From positions 1 to 24,149 of the forward strand of contig CBFHJL010000042.1 of NCBI GenBank assembly GCA_965656195.1: a stretch of DNA of 24,149 nt, read 5' to 3'. Each line of letters opens with the position of its first letter. Positions within the stretch are counted from its first letter, which is position 1. The DNA comes from Brumimicrobium sp965656195. GTDB lineage: Bacteria; Bacteroidota; Bacteroidia; Flavobacteriales_D; Crocinitomicaceae. The translations under genes were made by a program, and so were the position numbers. Under the pieces are notes generated by a model. It saw nothing but the letters and a program-made list of their open reading frames with translations. It was not told the origin of the DNA and did no database searches. Positions 14,712 to 22,833 of the stretch are shown here, piece by piece.

Positions 14712-16823
14712 TTATTCCTCAGCTTTCTCGCTGTCATCAGAGGTGCGAGAGTTGTAATCCATTCTTACAACTTCACCTTCAGTTCTACGATTAAACTGAT
14801 GTAGTTTTTCAAATACTGCTTTATCTTTTGTCTTAAATTGATTGATATATTTTTCTGTTAGCTCAATCGATTCAAATTCACCGGTAGGTTTCTTAACATA
14901 ATATGTGTCATCTTTAAGATAAACCATTCTTGGGCTTTCTTCACCTTTACCTTCAGCAACTAAACGTTCTGGGTTTACGCCCTTTTCGTTTACCAGGTAA
15001 TCAACACAAGATTTTGCTCTTCTTTGTGCTAGTTTTTCGTTTGCTCTAGATGAACCTCTACTATCAGTGTGAGACAATAGTTTCAGAACCATTCCAGGGT
15101 ATTCCTGCAGGAGTTCAAATACATAGTTCAATGAATCCTTTGAGTTGATAGAATCCTCTATTACCATTAACTCTGCACTACCCAATTGATAACGTACCTC
15201 TGGAAGTACAATTGGTGTTTTAGGTAAAAGGTTCATTTCTACAATAAAGTTTTGGTCATATTTCAAACCTACAGTAGAAAAGTCTTCAGTGTCATCACTC
15301 GTATGGTATCCTTCACGTGGAAGAACTTTAACAGTATAATTTGTTTCTTCATTGATGAATCGATCTCCATCTGGTTTTTTATCCCAGAAAACCGTCCCGT
15401 CAGAATTTGTAACTCCTTTGAAAGAACCACCGCCTTCAGCAGAAACCTCTACAGTTGCACCATCAATTCTTTCAGAACCTCCAATTTTTGTTACAATAAC
15501 CTTAAGGTCAAAAATATTTGGAGGAAGTTCGTAAGACCAGATATCTGGAAGTCCTCTAGAACCTCTAGAACCATCTCTGTTTGATGTGAAATAACCGTGA
15601 CGGTCATCTGTTTCCGTAAGGTGGTAATCGTTTTTATCTGAGTTCAACGGAGTTCCTAAGTTCTCTGGTGCCTCAAATTTCATAACACCTTCTGTTTTCT
15701 TTGCTCTAAATATGTCTAGGCCTCCCAAACCTTCGCGTCCATTTGACGAGAATAAAAGATCCCCGTTTAAAGCATATGTTGGGAAAAGTTCGTCACCAGG
15801 TGTATTGATTTCTGGACCTAGGTTTATTGGAGTTGTCCAAGAGTCTTCTCGTCTTTGATATGTAGTATACCAAAGATCTCTTCCTCCTTGACCTCCTGTC
15901 ATGTCACTAGAGAATATAATTAAAGTTCCATCTTCATTTGGACATGGGTGTCCAACACTAATAGTATCATGAGGGTTGAGAGGAAGTTTCTTTGGGATAG
16001 ACCAAGAACGACCTTTTTTCTCTGCAGTCCAAATCTGACAACCAAGATCCATTTTTTCAATATTAGGACATCTTGTAATGTATAAGTTTCTGAATCTACC
16101 ATCAAAAACCATGGTTCCCTCATTGAATTCTGTATTGATACTATCAGCTTCAAATAATTTTGGAGGATTCCAGTTTCCAGATCTGTCTTTTTCTACTTGC
16201 CAAATGTTAAAATAGCCTTCTCCTGTTATAGGGTCCTTCCCGTTTCCAACAGGCGCTTTTCGTGTTGATCCATAAACAAATTCGTTTCCTCTTCGACTAG
16301 CTACAGATGGAGCCATCTCCATGCCTTCATCATTAATTTTGAATTCTGCCTTTACAGTATATCGGGTTCTGTTGTCCTTCATTACTTTGGCTTTTTCTAA
16401 AGAAGACAAAGCATTTTCCGCTTGTTTGTCACCAGGAACTAAATTTAAGTATTCGTCATACGATTCTTTAGCTTTTTCATAATCTCCATTTTTTCTGTAG
16501 ATATTTCCTATTCTAAAGAAGACAAGAGGATTGTCGTTAAAGTGTTTAAGGTCAATAGACCGCTGGTACCATTCTATTGCCTTTTCTGTATTGAATGCTT
16601 TTTCATAGGAATAAGCAGCCTTATAAGCTAAGTCAGCTTTTTGAGCTACTGCTCTATCATTTTTGGGAGAAATACGGTCGTAGGCTTTCGTTAGTAATTC
16701 AGCAGCTTCGAAGTACATACCTCCTTTGTAAGCTACTTCAGCTTTTTTTACGGCTGCGGGTTGAGCAAATGCTCCTGCACTTAGAAGGAGAGTTATTATG
16801 ATAGCAAAACTTTTCATTTTCAT
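14712..16823 (-). CDS. PorE-like OmpA-family protein with TPR, PD40 propeller, regulatory-like and OmpA domains
   Basis: The chosen start is the first ATG of MKMKSFAIII at 16823 (703 residues); it is followed directly by a signal peptide ending GAFAQ. A TPR region is at about 25-145 (KAIEWYQRSIDL, DYEKAKESYDEYL). PD40/WD40-like propeller repeats span about 170-430 (LIIFSSDMTGGQGGRDLWYT, LLFSSNGREGLGGLDIFRA, GYFTSNRDGS). A carboxypeptidase-regulatory-like domain is at about 437-505. An OmpA-like peptidoglycan-binding domain is at about 543-635 (LLSHTDSRGSSRANEKLAQRRA). This order is that of PorE, a T9SS component proposed to anchor the machinery to peptidoglycan. Similar non-T9SS paralogues exist, and no PorP/SprF neighbour is present, so orthology is uncertain. 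It is preceded by a TATTTTTG element on the - strand and ends at the shared terminator. Confidence 0.85.
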   Translation of the reverse strand: MKMKSFAIIITLLLSAGAFAQPAAVKKAEVAYKGGMYFEAAELLTKAYDRISPKNDRAVAQKADLAYKAAYSYEKAFNTEKAIEWYQRSIDLKHFNDNPLVFFRIGNIYRKNGDYEKAKESYDEYLNLVPGDKQAENALSSLEKAKVMKDNRTRYTVKAEFKINDEGMEMAPSVASRRGNEFVYGSTRKAPVGNGKDPITGEGYFNIWQVEKDRSGNWNPPKLFEADSINTEFNEGTMVFDGRFRNLYITRCPNIEKMDLGCQIWTAEKKGRSWSIPKKLPLNPHDTISVGHPCPNEDGTLIIFSSDMTGGQGGRDLWYTTYQRREDSWTTPINLGPEINTPGDELFPTYALNGDLLFSSNGREGLGGLDIFRAKKTEGVMKFEAPENLGTPLNSDKNDYHLTETDDRHGYFTSNRDGSRGSRGLPDIWSYELPPNIFDLKVIVTKIGGSERIDGATVEVSAEGGGSFKGVTNSDGTVFWDKKPDGDRFINEETNYTVKVLPREGYHTSDDTEDFSTVGLKYDQNFIVEMNLLPKTPIVLPEVRYQLGSAELMVIEDSINSKDSLNYVFELLQEYPGMVLKLLSHTDSRGSSRANEKLAQRRAKSCVDYLVNEKGVNPERLVAEGKGEESPRMVYLKDDTYYVKKPTGEFESIELTEKYINQFKTKDKAVFEKLHQFNRRTEGEVVRMDYNSRTSDDSEKAEE

Positions 16824-16925
16824 AAGATAAAAGGCATTATGTGAAATCTTCCGAAAGAAAATAAATTTAAAAATTAAACACAAGAAACACTATTAATAAA
16901 ATAGTCTCTCAAAAACAATAACCCC

Positions 16926-16933
16926 CAAAAATA
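16926..16933 (-). promoter_or_regulatory. Candidate -7 promoter element for the PorE-like gene
   Basis: On the - strand this reads TATTTTTG, an exact TAnnTTTG match, about 100 bases before ATG 16823. No convincing TTG -33 element is seen upstream on that strand. The 190-base gap (16824-17013) holds nothing else I can support beyond a short inverted repeat. Confidence 0.4.
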
Positions 16934-17013
16934 ATATAATTTCTTTTAACTAATGGTTAAAATATTAAATGGTTTTGTTATGTGTCCGTCAATAAAGACG
17001 GAAAAAGGTTCGA

Positions 17014-18084
17014 TTAATCATTGGTTCTGCCTGATAAGTAGGTTCTCCAGCGCTCTAGCACCGAATTGAATCCGGGTGTTAATTCAGAATTAAATCGCAT
17101 ATATTCTTTTGTCTTTGGATGCTCAAAGCCCAATGTTTTAGCATGCAAAGCCTGTCCATCAAGTAAAGAAAAGTTGTTTTCTATGAACTGCTTGTACTTA
17201 GAAAAAGTTGTTCCTTTAAGTATTTTATTACCTCCGTATTCAAGATCATTAAAGAGTGGGTGCCCTATAGACTTCATGTGAACGCGAATCTGATGCGTTC
17301 TTCCCGTTTCTAACTGGCATTGAACTAGTGTGACATAGCCAAATCTTTCTAAAACTTTATAGTTTGTGACTGCATATTTTCCGTAGTCTCCATCTGGAAA
17401 AACAGTCATTACTTTTCTGTTTTTAAGAGACCTTCCTAAATGGCCTTCTATTCTTCCTTCGTCTTCTTCGACATCTCCCCAGACTAATGCGTAATACTTC
17501 CGCTCTGTAGTCCTGTCGTAAAACTGTTTGGCTAAATGCGTAAGTGCTTGTTCAGTTTTTGCAACAACCATTAATCCTGTCGTATGTTTATCAAGACGAT
17601 GAACAAGTCCAGGTCTGCCATAATAATCATCTTGTTTTGTTGGTAGTTGATCAAAATGATACACTAATGCATTAACTAGAGTTCCAGAGTAGTTCCCGTA
17701 TCCAGGGTGCACCACCATGTTTGATTGTTTATTTACAACAATTAAAGTATCGTCTTCATAATGAATGTCTAAAGGAATGTTTTGAGGTATTAACTCTAAT
17801 TCACGAACTGGATAGGGGAGAACTATCGAAACCTCATCATTAGGCTTGATTTTATAGTTTTGTTTCACGGGCTTTCCTCCGACGAGAATGCTTCCGTTCT
17901 TTGCTGCTATCTGAATTTTATTTCTAGATGTATCAGCAATTCGATCCATTAAAAATTTATCAATTCTTACTACCTCCTGCCCTTTGTCAGCTGTGAACTT
18001 GTAATGTTCGAAAAGTTCTTCTTGTTCATTACTATCATCTTGAAATTCGGATGATTGATCTTGTGCGCTCCCTTTTTGATCCAT
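17014..18084 (-). CDS. RluD-type 23S rRNA pseudouridine synthase
   Basis: This 356-residue protein starts at ATG 18084. A glutamate/aspartate-rich extension of about 28 residues precedes an S4 RNA-binding domain at about 35-95 (VVRIDKFLMDRIADTSRNKIQIAAKNGSILVGGK). The RsuA/RluA catalytic domain follows: GLVHRLDKHTTGLMVVAK at about 159-176, with catalytic Asp165, and ETGRTHQIRVHMKSIGHPL later. The S4-plus-catalytic architecture is that of RluD, which isomerises uridines in 23S rRNA helix 69; RluC also has S4, so the exact target is inferred. It is the last gene of an operon, 9 bases after the T9SS gene. A weak hairpin (16985-17002) past its stop lacks a following T tract and is not a convincing terminator. 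Confidence 0.93.
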   Translation of the reverse strand: MDQKGSAQDQSSEFQDDSNEQEELFEHYKFTADKGQEVVRIDKFLMDRIADTSRNKIQIAAKNGSILVGGKPVKQNYKIKPNDEVSIVLPYPVRELELIPQNIPLDIHYEDDTLIVVNKQSNMVVHPGYGNYSGTLVNALVYHFDQLPTKQDDYYGRPGLVHRLDKHTTGLMVVAKTEQALTHLAKQFYDRTTERKYYALVWGDVEEDEGRIEGHLGRSLKNRKVMTVFPDGDYGKYAVTNYKVLERFGYVTLVQCQLETGRTHQIRVHMKSIGHPLFNDLEYGGNKILKGTTFSKYKQFIENNFSLLDGQALHAKTLGFEHPKTKEYMRFNSELTPGFNSVLERWRTYLSGRTND

Positions 18085-18093
18085 ATTTATTGG

Positions 18094-20337
18094 CTACTGA
18101 ACAATTAGTTTCTTTGTTATCAAAGGCTGACCATTGTTGTACATTCGTATAAGGTAAATTCCTGTTTCTAAGTTAGAGACATCAATATTGTTAGCGTTAC
18201 TCGTTCTCAAGAGCGTTCTTCCACCTATGCTTATCATTTCATATTCAACATCACCCTCTACATTTGTTCGAAAGGATACAGTATGGCTACTTGGGTTAGG
18301 GTATATAACCAATTCAGTTTCAGTTTTAATATTTTCAAATTGAGTAGAGTTAACACCTAAGAGGTAATCCATTTTGCTGGTAATTACGGGTCTCATCATA
18401 AGCGCCCCAGGGAAGCTCGCGTTATTCCATACATTACCGCCGTCGACACTCCAGAAAACCTCATTTGACACATCAGTATTTTTATCATATCCAATATTTA
18501 GTCGCTCTTCGTCAATTTGACGCATTCCGATATAGAAAACTTCATCAACAGCAACTTTTATGGTGTCTTTAAAGTAGTAAGTAGTGAACTTATTTCTTAG
18601 ACTAGTGTATTTTGGCTGTCTAGGAAAGAAAAATTCATCTTCATAGATCAATGTTCCTGGTTCGCCGTTGTTATCACTCCAGACAGAAAGCAAGAAAAGA
18701 TTGTTGGATACATCAACGACAGAAGGTACAAAGTGAATTTGTATGGCAAGCAAAGAATCGGGTTGATAAGCATTGAATCTGTAAGCTAATAGACCTTGCT
18801 CTCCAGTAACTCCATATGCTCTTTCTGCTGTTCCGTCATCATATGCGTAATAATTTTCGAAAATTTGTTCCCCGAATGTTGAATCATTCAATGCATAATT
18901 TGGGAATTGTGCATTCGCAATACCTTCATATTCAAAAGTAGCACTTGTATCATTAAGTATTGTCGCATCGTAAGAATATCCCGTGGAAAAATCATGGAAA
19001 CTAGTATAAGTTGTTCTTGGGCCATAATTTATATTTCCTCCTGAAAGCGTTGAAGCATTAAGGACAAACGATCCTTCGGTATTTCCGTCTAAATATACAT
19101 TTACGGCTCCATTTTGATTGTTTTCAGTCAATTCACTTCCATTTCTTACGGAAACTTCAACCGATGTGCTCATTTTACCATTAGGACTATTTCTAAAATG
19201 CTTCCAAGGAACATGAGTATATGTTTCCAATAATGTTTTGATTGGATAAACGAACGCGAAATCCTTGAATAAAGTGTCTTGATAGCCAGATAGTGGTCTG
19301 AAGTTAACGTAATCGATATGGAAATGGTCAATTCCTCCAGACAGTGAGCCATAATTCATAAAACGAAATTGAAAACCATTTTGAAAGTAATCAGTATTCG
19401 TTACAGCAATATGCGCTACTTCGAAGTCATCCAATGGTCCTCCAGAGACACTCCACACTCTTGTCCATTCATTGTTTAGAGGCGAATAAAAGTCAAGAAA
19501 TAGTGAGTCACCCTCTTCTGGACTCTCCCCAAATCCTTCACGTTGATAGAGAAAGCTAAAGTAAATTGAGTCTGATGGTGATTCAGAAGCAAGGTTGATA
19601 GGCTTTGAAGTTAATGTGTCTGCAGTTCCAGTTACTGACGACCCGAAAATGTATGGATAGCCAGTTCGATCTAGTCCGTCAAATGAAACAACTCCTAATG
19701 TCCAAGGGTCAACTGCGAATCTATAATTGTGGTATGCATTGTCATCAAGCCATAACTTGTTAGCATCATTTATTTGAGCAACAAATATTCTTGCTGAGTC
19801 CTGAGAATATTCTGGTTCTGAAATCCAAACAGTATCTGGATCATTTAAGCCTCCGCCGATTGTATCAAAAACATTATAAGGGGGGAAAGCGTAGGTTTGA
19901 AAATAATTTGGAGCGTAATCGACTAGGTCATCATATAAAAAACGTGTAGAATCAAAATAATAATAAATCGTTGTATCATTTACGATGTCATATTCTGCTC
20001 GAAAAGTATTGTTGTCAGTTAAAGTGAAGTTAGGATCTAAAGGTAATTCCGTCAATTCATCTAACATTCGATGATAGAGCGTATCACTTACATTAAGGTC
20101 GGTTGGTGATGCATTATATTGCTGGAAATTATTTCTAGAAAAGTCATCCAGAAAAGGTAGCGATAACGTGTCTGTTATGTAAACAAATGTACTATCAAAA
20201 CTATTAGGAAGTGCTTTGGATTCAATCTTATTATTGAAAAGGTCGGCATTCACAGTGATCGGACCTTCGCTATCTTGACCAAAACAAAATAGCGTAAGAG
20301 ATAAACTTATTAAAAAGCAATAAAGGAACTTTGTCAT
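18094..20337 (-). CDS. Large T9SS-exported protein with type A sorting domain
   Basis: ATG 20337 gives 747 residues; the TTG two codons upstream is less likely. The N-terminus is a signal peptide (MTKFLYCFLISLSLTLFCFGQ). The body is beta-rich, with FSRNNFQQYNASP near the start and jelly-roll-like segments (DSIYFSFLYQREGFGESPEEGDSLFLDFYS; GGIDHFHIDYVNF). These recall lectin or MAM-like folds but do not name a family. The last 70 or so residues are a T9SS type A sorting domain (VIYPNPSSHTVSFRT, ETGIYLIRMYNNG, TKKLIVQ), so it should be exported across the outer membrane and attached to the surface or released. It lies between a PASTA protein (7-base gap) and an RluD-type gene (9-base gap), an unusual mix of surface and cytoplasmic roles in one transcript. 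Confidence 0.88.
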   Translation of the reverse strand: MTKFLYCFLISLSLTLFCFGQDSEGPITVNADLFNNKIESKALPNSFDSTFVYITDTLSLPFLDDFSRNNFQQYNASPTDLNVSDTLYHRMLDELTELPLDPNFTLTDNNTFRAEYDIVNDTTIYYYFDSTRFLYDDLVDYAPNYFQTYAFPPYNVFDTIGGGLNDPDTVWISEPEYSQDSARIFVAQINDANKLWLDDNAYHNYRFAVDPWTLGVVSFDGLDRTGYPYIFGSSVTGTADTLTSKPINLASESPSDSIYFSFLYQREGFGESPEEGDSLFLDFYSPLNNEWTRVWSVSGGPLDDFEVAHIAVTNTDYFQNGFQFRFMNYGSLSGGIDHFHIDYVNFRPLSGYQDTLFKDFAFVYPIKTLLETYTHVPWKHFRNSPNGKMSTSVEVSVRNGSELTENNQNGAVNVYLDGNTEGSFVLNASTLSGGNINYGPRTTYTSFHDFSTGYSYDATILNDTSATFEYEGIANAQFPNYALNDSTFGEQIFENYYAYDDGTAERAYGVTGEQGLLAYRFNAYQPDSLLAIQIHFVPSVVDVSNNLFLLSVWSDNNGEPGTLIYEDEFFFPRQPKYTSLRNKFTTYYFKDTIKVAVDEVFYIGMRQIDEERLNIGYDKNTDVSNEVFWSVDGGNVWNNASFPGALMMRPVITSKMDYLLGVNSTQFENIKTETELVIYPNPSSHTVSFRTNVEGDVEYEMISIGGRTLLRTSNANNIDVSNLETGIYLIRMYNNGQPLITKKLIVQ

Positions 20338-20344
20338 GACCAAA

Positions 20345-21145
20345 TTAATCTTCTTTGTTATTTGGGCTTGCGAATATAGTTATTGTTGAACCAGCAGGAA
20401 TTTTACTACTATCACCAGAAACAGGTGTTTGTTTCATCACCTTAGCCAAAAGGCTGTCTTGTTTGGTTTCACATGCGTTACATACGCTAAATAGACGTAA
20501 GCCATTCATTCCTTGTAAACGATCTTCTGATTCTTTTATTGTCAGACCAAAAAGATTAGGAACAACAACCATTTCTCCATTTGTTTTCTTACCTACGGTT
20601 AATTCAACAACGGAATTAATAGGAATACGTTGGCCTGTTTTTACGGGTCTTCCTTTGTAACGTTGACGAAGTACACTCCCCTGGTCTTCGTTACTTGGAA
20701 CATATTTAATTTTAGTTCTTAACCCTTGAGTCATAAGTAGCGCCTCGGCAAATCTTTGACTTTTACTAACAACTAGAGGGACAGAAACTAATCGGGATCT
20801 CTTGGAAACTCTAAGTTTAATAACTCTTCCGGATTTTACTTTTAACCCAGATGAATCCGTAGGGGATGGATTTTGATAAATGATGGTTCCTTCTACGATA
20901 TCAGGATTGTATACCGAGTCTAGAACCTCATAGGTAAGTTCCTCACCATCTAAAAGCCCAGAAATATCACTGACTTTGTTACCCAGGAAATTTGGAACTT
21001 CTATCGCTTCTCCAAATTTAGTGTAACTGTCGAAGTACGACATTGTTCCCCATATAATACCGACCCAAGCTACCAGAATTAGTCCAACATTGATGATGAA
21101 CTTTTTGCTGATTAGAAAATTACCTATTTTTTTTATTAATCGCAT
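20345..21145 (-). CDS. Membrane-anchored protein with three PASTA domains
   Basis: ATG 21145 (MRLIKKIGNFLISKK) gives 266 residues; longer in-frame extensions upstream are unlikely because the basic start followed by a transmembrane helix (about 16-37, FIINVGLILVAWVGIIWGTM) is the natural N-terminus. The periplasmic part has three PASTA repeats at about 48-117 (VPNFLGNKVSDISGLL), 118-187 (VPLVVSKSQRFAEALLMTQG) and 192-260 (VPNLFGLTIKESEDRLQG). There is no kinase or penicillin-binding domain. PASTA domains often bind peptidoglycan or muropeptides, and the divergent neighbour is ddl, which supports a cell-wall link. The third repeat carries a CNAC pair that could form a disulfide. It is the first gene of the operon with the T9SS and RluD-type genes. 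Confidence 0.9.
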   Translation of the reverse strand: MRLIKKIGNFLISKKFIINVGLILVAWVGIIWGTMSYFDSYTKFGEAIEVPNFLGNKVSDISGLLDGEELTYEVLDSVYNPDIVEGTIIYQNPSPTDSSGLKVKSGRVIKLRVSKRSRLVSVPLVVSKSQRFAEALLMTQGLRTKIKYVPSNEDQGSVLRQRYKGRPVKTGQRIPINSVVELTVGKKTNGEMVVVPNLFGLTIKESEDRLQGMNGLRLFSVCNACETKQDSLLAKVMKQTPVSGDSSKIPAGSTITIFASPNNKED

Positions 21146-21252
21146 GTCGCTTGATGAACGGGTATTTCTAGCAAAACTAATGATTTTGTTCAAAAGAAAA
21201 CTAAAAAAATGTGAATATAGAATCCAAAGTGGTACAGGATAGAACATTAATA

Positions 21253-21286
21253 TTGTTTATTCATAATCTCATGCTCATAACTTTTG
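21253..21286 (+). promoter_or_regulatory. Candidate promoter for ddl
   Basis: TTG at 21253-21255 and TAACTTTTG at 21278-21286 are 22 bases apart, close to TTG / TAnnTTTG with one extra T. Transcription would start near 21293, about 48 bases before ATG 21341. The region 21146-21340 is also the upstream region of the divergent PASTA operon. Confidence 0.4.
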
Positions 21287-21340
21287 CCCTAATACTGAGG
21301 AAGACCTTTTTTAATTTATTTTCTTCGTAAAAAAAGATAG

Positions 21341-22330
21341 ATGATTAACGTCGGAATATTTTGTGGAGGCTACTCATCTGAGTATGAGATTTCGCTTAAA
21401 AGTGCAAATATGATTCTCTCCAACATCGATAGGGAAGAGTATAATGCTTTCCTTGTAGAGGTTAATAAGAAGGGATGGTTTGCTCAATATGAAGGAGCCA
21501 AATACGAGGTTTCAACGAAAGACTTTTCCTTTGAAATTGAAAACGGCGATAAGGTAAAGATAGAATTGGGTCATATTTATATACATGGTAACCCAGGAGA
21601 GAATGGTAAGTTACAAGCATATTTTGAAATGAAAGAGCTTCCTTTCGTGAATAGTAGTGCTTTATCTTCAGAGCTTTCTTTTGATAAATGGTTTTGCAAT
21701 CAATTTTTAAGAGGTTTTGATATTCCGGTTGCAAAAGCAAAACTTCTTTTGAGCAATAAGCCTTTTGATGTTGACGAGATAGGATCAGATTTAGGATTTC
21801 CTTTATTCGTAAAGCCAGCAGACTCTGGATCTAGTTATGGAATCTCTAAAGTTTACGAATTACAGGATCTTGGACTTGCGATAGAAGAAGCCTTTCAGGA
21901 AGGAAGAACTGTAGTTTGTGAATCTTTTTTGTCTGGAACAGAGGTGACGTGTGCTGTGTATGAAAACAGCAATGGTTTGCAGGCATTGCCTTGTACAGAG
22001 ATTGTGACCGAGACTGATTTTTTTGATTACGAGGCAAAATATTTAGGAAAGTCTCAAGAAATTACTCCGGCAAGGATCTCCGACGAGATGACCTTAAAGA
22101 TTCAGGAATTAACTAGAGAAATATATACACTACTTCAAATGAGGTCTCTGGCAAGAGTCGATTACATGATCGTTAATGGTGTTCCTTATGTTATAGAAGT
22201 AAATAGTACTCCAGGTTTTTCATCGGAGTCATTGGTTCCTAAGATGCTCTCTTGCGCCAACATAGAGATTGTTGATTTTTGGAGAGAAATTTATGAATTT
22301 GAAAGGAATCGATTCGGAACGAGGTTATAA
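21341..22330 (+). CDS. ddl: D-alanine--D-alanine ligase
   Basis: This 329-residue cytoplasmic ATP-grasp enzyme joins two D-alanines for the peptidoglycan stem peptide. It has the Ddl N-terminal motif CGGYSSEYEISLKSANMI (residues 8-25), HGNPGENGKLQAYFE (82-96), the ATP-binding KPADSGSSYGISKV (158-171), FFDYEAKYLGKSQEITPARI in the omega-loop region (227-246), RVDYM (272-276) and EVNSTPGFSSESLVPK (286-301) with metal- and D-Ala-binding residues. Length fits Bacteroidota Ddl. The YEAKY (Y230) form suggests a D-Ala-D-Ala rather than D-Ala-D-Lac ligase, which is inference. ATG 21341 directly begins the Rossmann-like strand. The final codon and stop overlap the stop of the convergent MIP18-family gene by 6 bases. 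Confidence 0.97.
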   Translation: MINVGIFCGGYSSEYEISLKSANMILSNIDREEYNAFLVEVNKKGWFAQYEGAKYEVSTKDFSFEIENGDKVKIELGHIYIHGNPGENGKLQAYFEMKELPFVNSSALSSELSFDKWFCNQFLRGFDIPVAKAKLLLSNKPFDVDEIGSDLGFPLFVKPADSGSSYGISKVYELQDLGLAIEEAFQEGRTVVCESFLSGTEVTCAVYENSNGLQALPCTEIVTETDFFDYEAKYLGKSQEITPARISDEMTLKIQELTREIYTLLQMRSLARVDYMIVNGVPYVIEVNSTPGFSSESLVPKMLSCANIEIVDFWREIYEFERNRFGTRL

Positions 22331-22636
22331 AAAACCAAGTTCTAGTTTAGCTTCTTCGCTCATCATTTCTTTGTCCCAAGCCGGCTCGAAAACGATGTTT
22401 ACCTTTGCTGATTTGACACCATCAATTGCCGCTACTTTATCCTCAACTTCTTTAGGCATAGACTCTGCTACCGGGCAGTTAGGTGAAGTAAGAGTCATTT
22501 CGATATCTACGTGTTGATCAGTATTGATCTTAACTTCATAAATCAAGCCTAACTCGTATACATCTACAGGAATTTCAGGATCGTATATAGTTTTTAATAC
22601 ATCGATAATTGTAGTTTCTAATCCAGCATCTCCCAT
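22325..22636 (-). CDS. MIP18/DUF59 family Fe-S cluster assembly protein (SufT-like)
   Basis: This 103-residue protein starts at ATG 22636. It is a single MIP18 domain: YDPEIPVDVYELGLIYEV at about residues 18-35, and TLTSPNCPVAESMP at about 49-61 with the conserved Cys54. Family members (SufT, PaaD, CIAO2-like) support maturation or transfer of Fe-S clusters. The divergent neighbours sufA and sufB, 197 bases away, strongly suggest a role with the SUF system. An exact TAnnTTTG element on the - strand lies just upstream. The C-terminus (KLELGFL) overlaps the end of ddl by 6 bases in convergent orientation. The family name is firm; the SufT role is inferred from context. Confidence 0.92.
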   Translation of the reverse strand: MGDAGLETTIIDVLKTIYDPEIPVDVYELGLIYEVKINTDQHVDIEMTLTSPNCPVAESMPKEVEDKVAAIDGVKSAKVNIVFEPAWDKEMMSEEAKLELGFL

Positions 22637-22652
22637 TTCTTTAATTTTTCTG

Positions 22653-22660
22653 CAAAGTTA
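22653..22660 (-). promoter_or_regulatory. Candidate -7 promoter element for the MIP18-family gene
   Basis: On the - strand this reads TAACTTTG, an exact TAnnTTTG match, ending 16 bases before ATG 22636. A TTTG at 22675-22678 on the same strand is only 14 bases upstream, short for a -33 element. A start site would fall very close to the ATG. Confidence 0.45.
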
Positions 22661-22746
22661 AGACTCATTCTAAACAAATGAAATCCTTTTATTGTTTTGT
22701 GCAATACAATGATTAGAAATGATCACCAAAATAATTGAATGTTTCT

Positions 22747-22777
22747 TTGTTCAAATACCATTAATTAGGTATTTTTG
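22747..22777 (+). promoter_or_regulatory. Strong candidate promoter of the suf operon
   Basis: TTG at 22747-22749 (as TTTG from 22746) is followed after 20 bases by TATTTTTG at 22770-22777, an exact TAnnTTTG element at normal spacing. Transcription would start near 22784, giving a leader of about 50 bases before sufA. This is the best promoter match in the window. Confidence 0.65.
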
Positions 22778-22833
22778 CAGAAGATTTAGTCTCTATTTAA
22801 AATAAGTCTAAATAACTATAAAGAAAACGGATT

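Noticed and set aside
15252..15584. 110-codon open frame on the + strand, with a 60-codon frame inside it
   Set aside because: Antisense to the PorE-like gene, whose domains are clear in this region.
16824..16883. 20-codon N-terminal extension of the PorE-like protein
   Set aside because: It would place a hydrophobic basic segment before an otherwise normal signal peptide, so MKMKSF at 16823 is the better start.
16985..17002. Hairpin TCCGTC-AATAAA-GACGGA after the RluD-type gene
   Set aside because: On the - strand the T run precedes the stem rather than following it, so it is not a convincing intrinsic terminator.
20355..20660. 101-codon open frame on the + strand
   Set aside because: Antisense to the third PASTA repeat; composition mirrors the real gene.
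21146..21247. 34-codon upstream extension of the PASTA protein
   Set aside because: The extension begins near the divergent ddl promoter region and lacks family-like sequence; MRLIKK followed by a membrane helix is the natural start.
22269..22517. 82-codon open frame on the + strand across the ddl end
   Set aside because: It spans the end of ddl in another frame and is antisense to the MIP18-family gene, both well supported.
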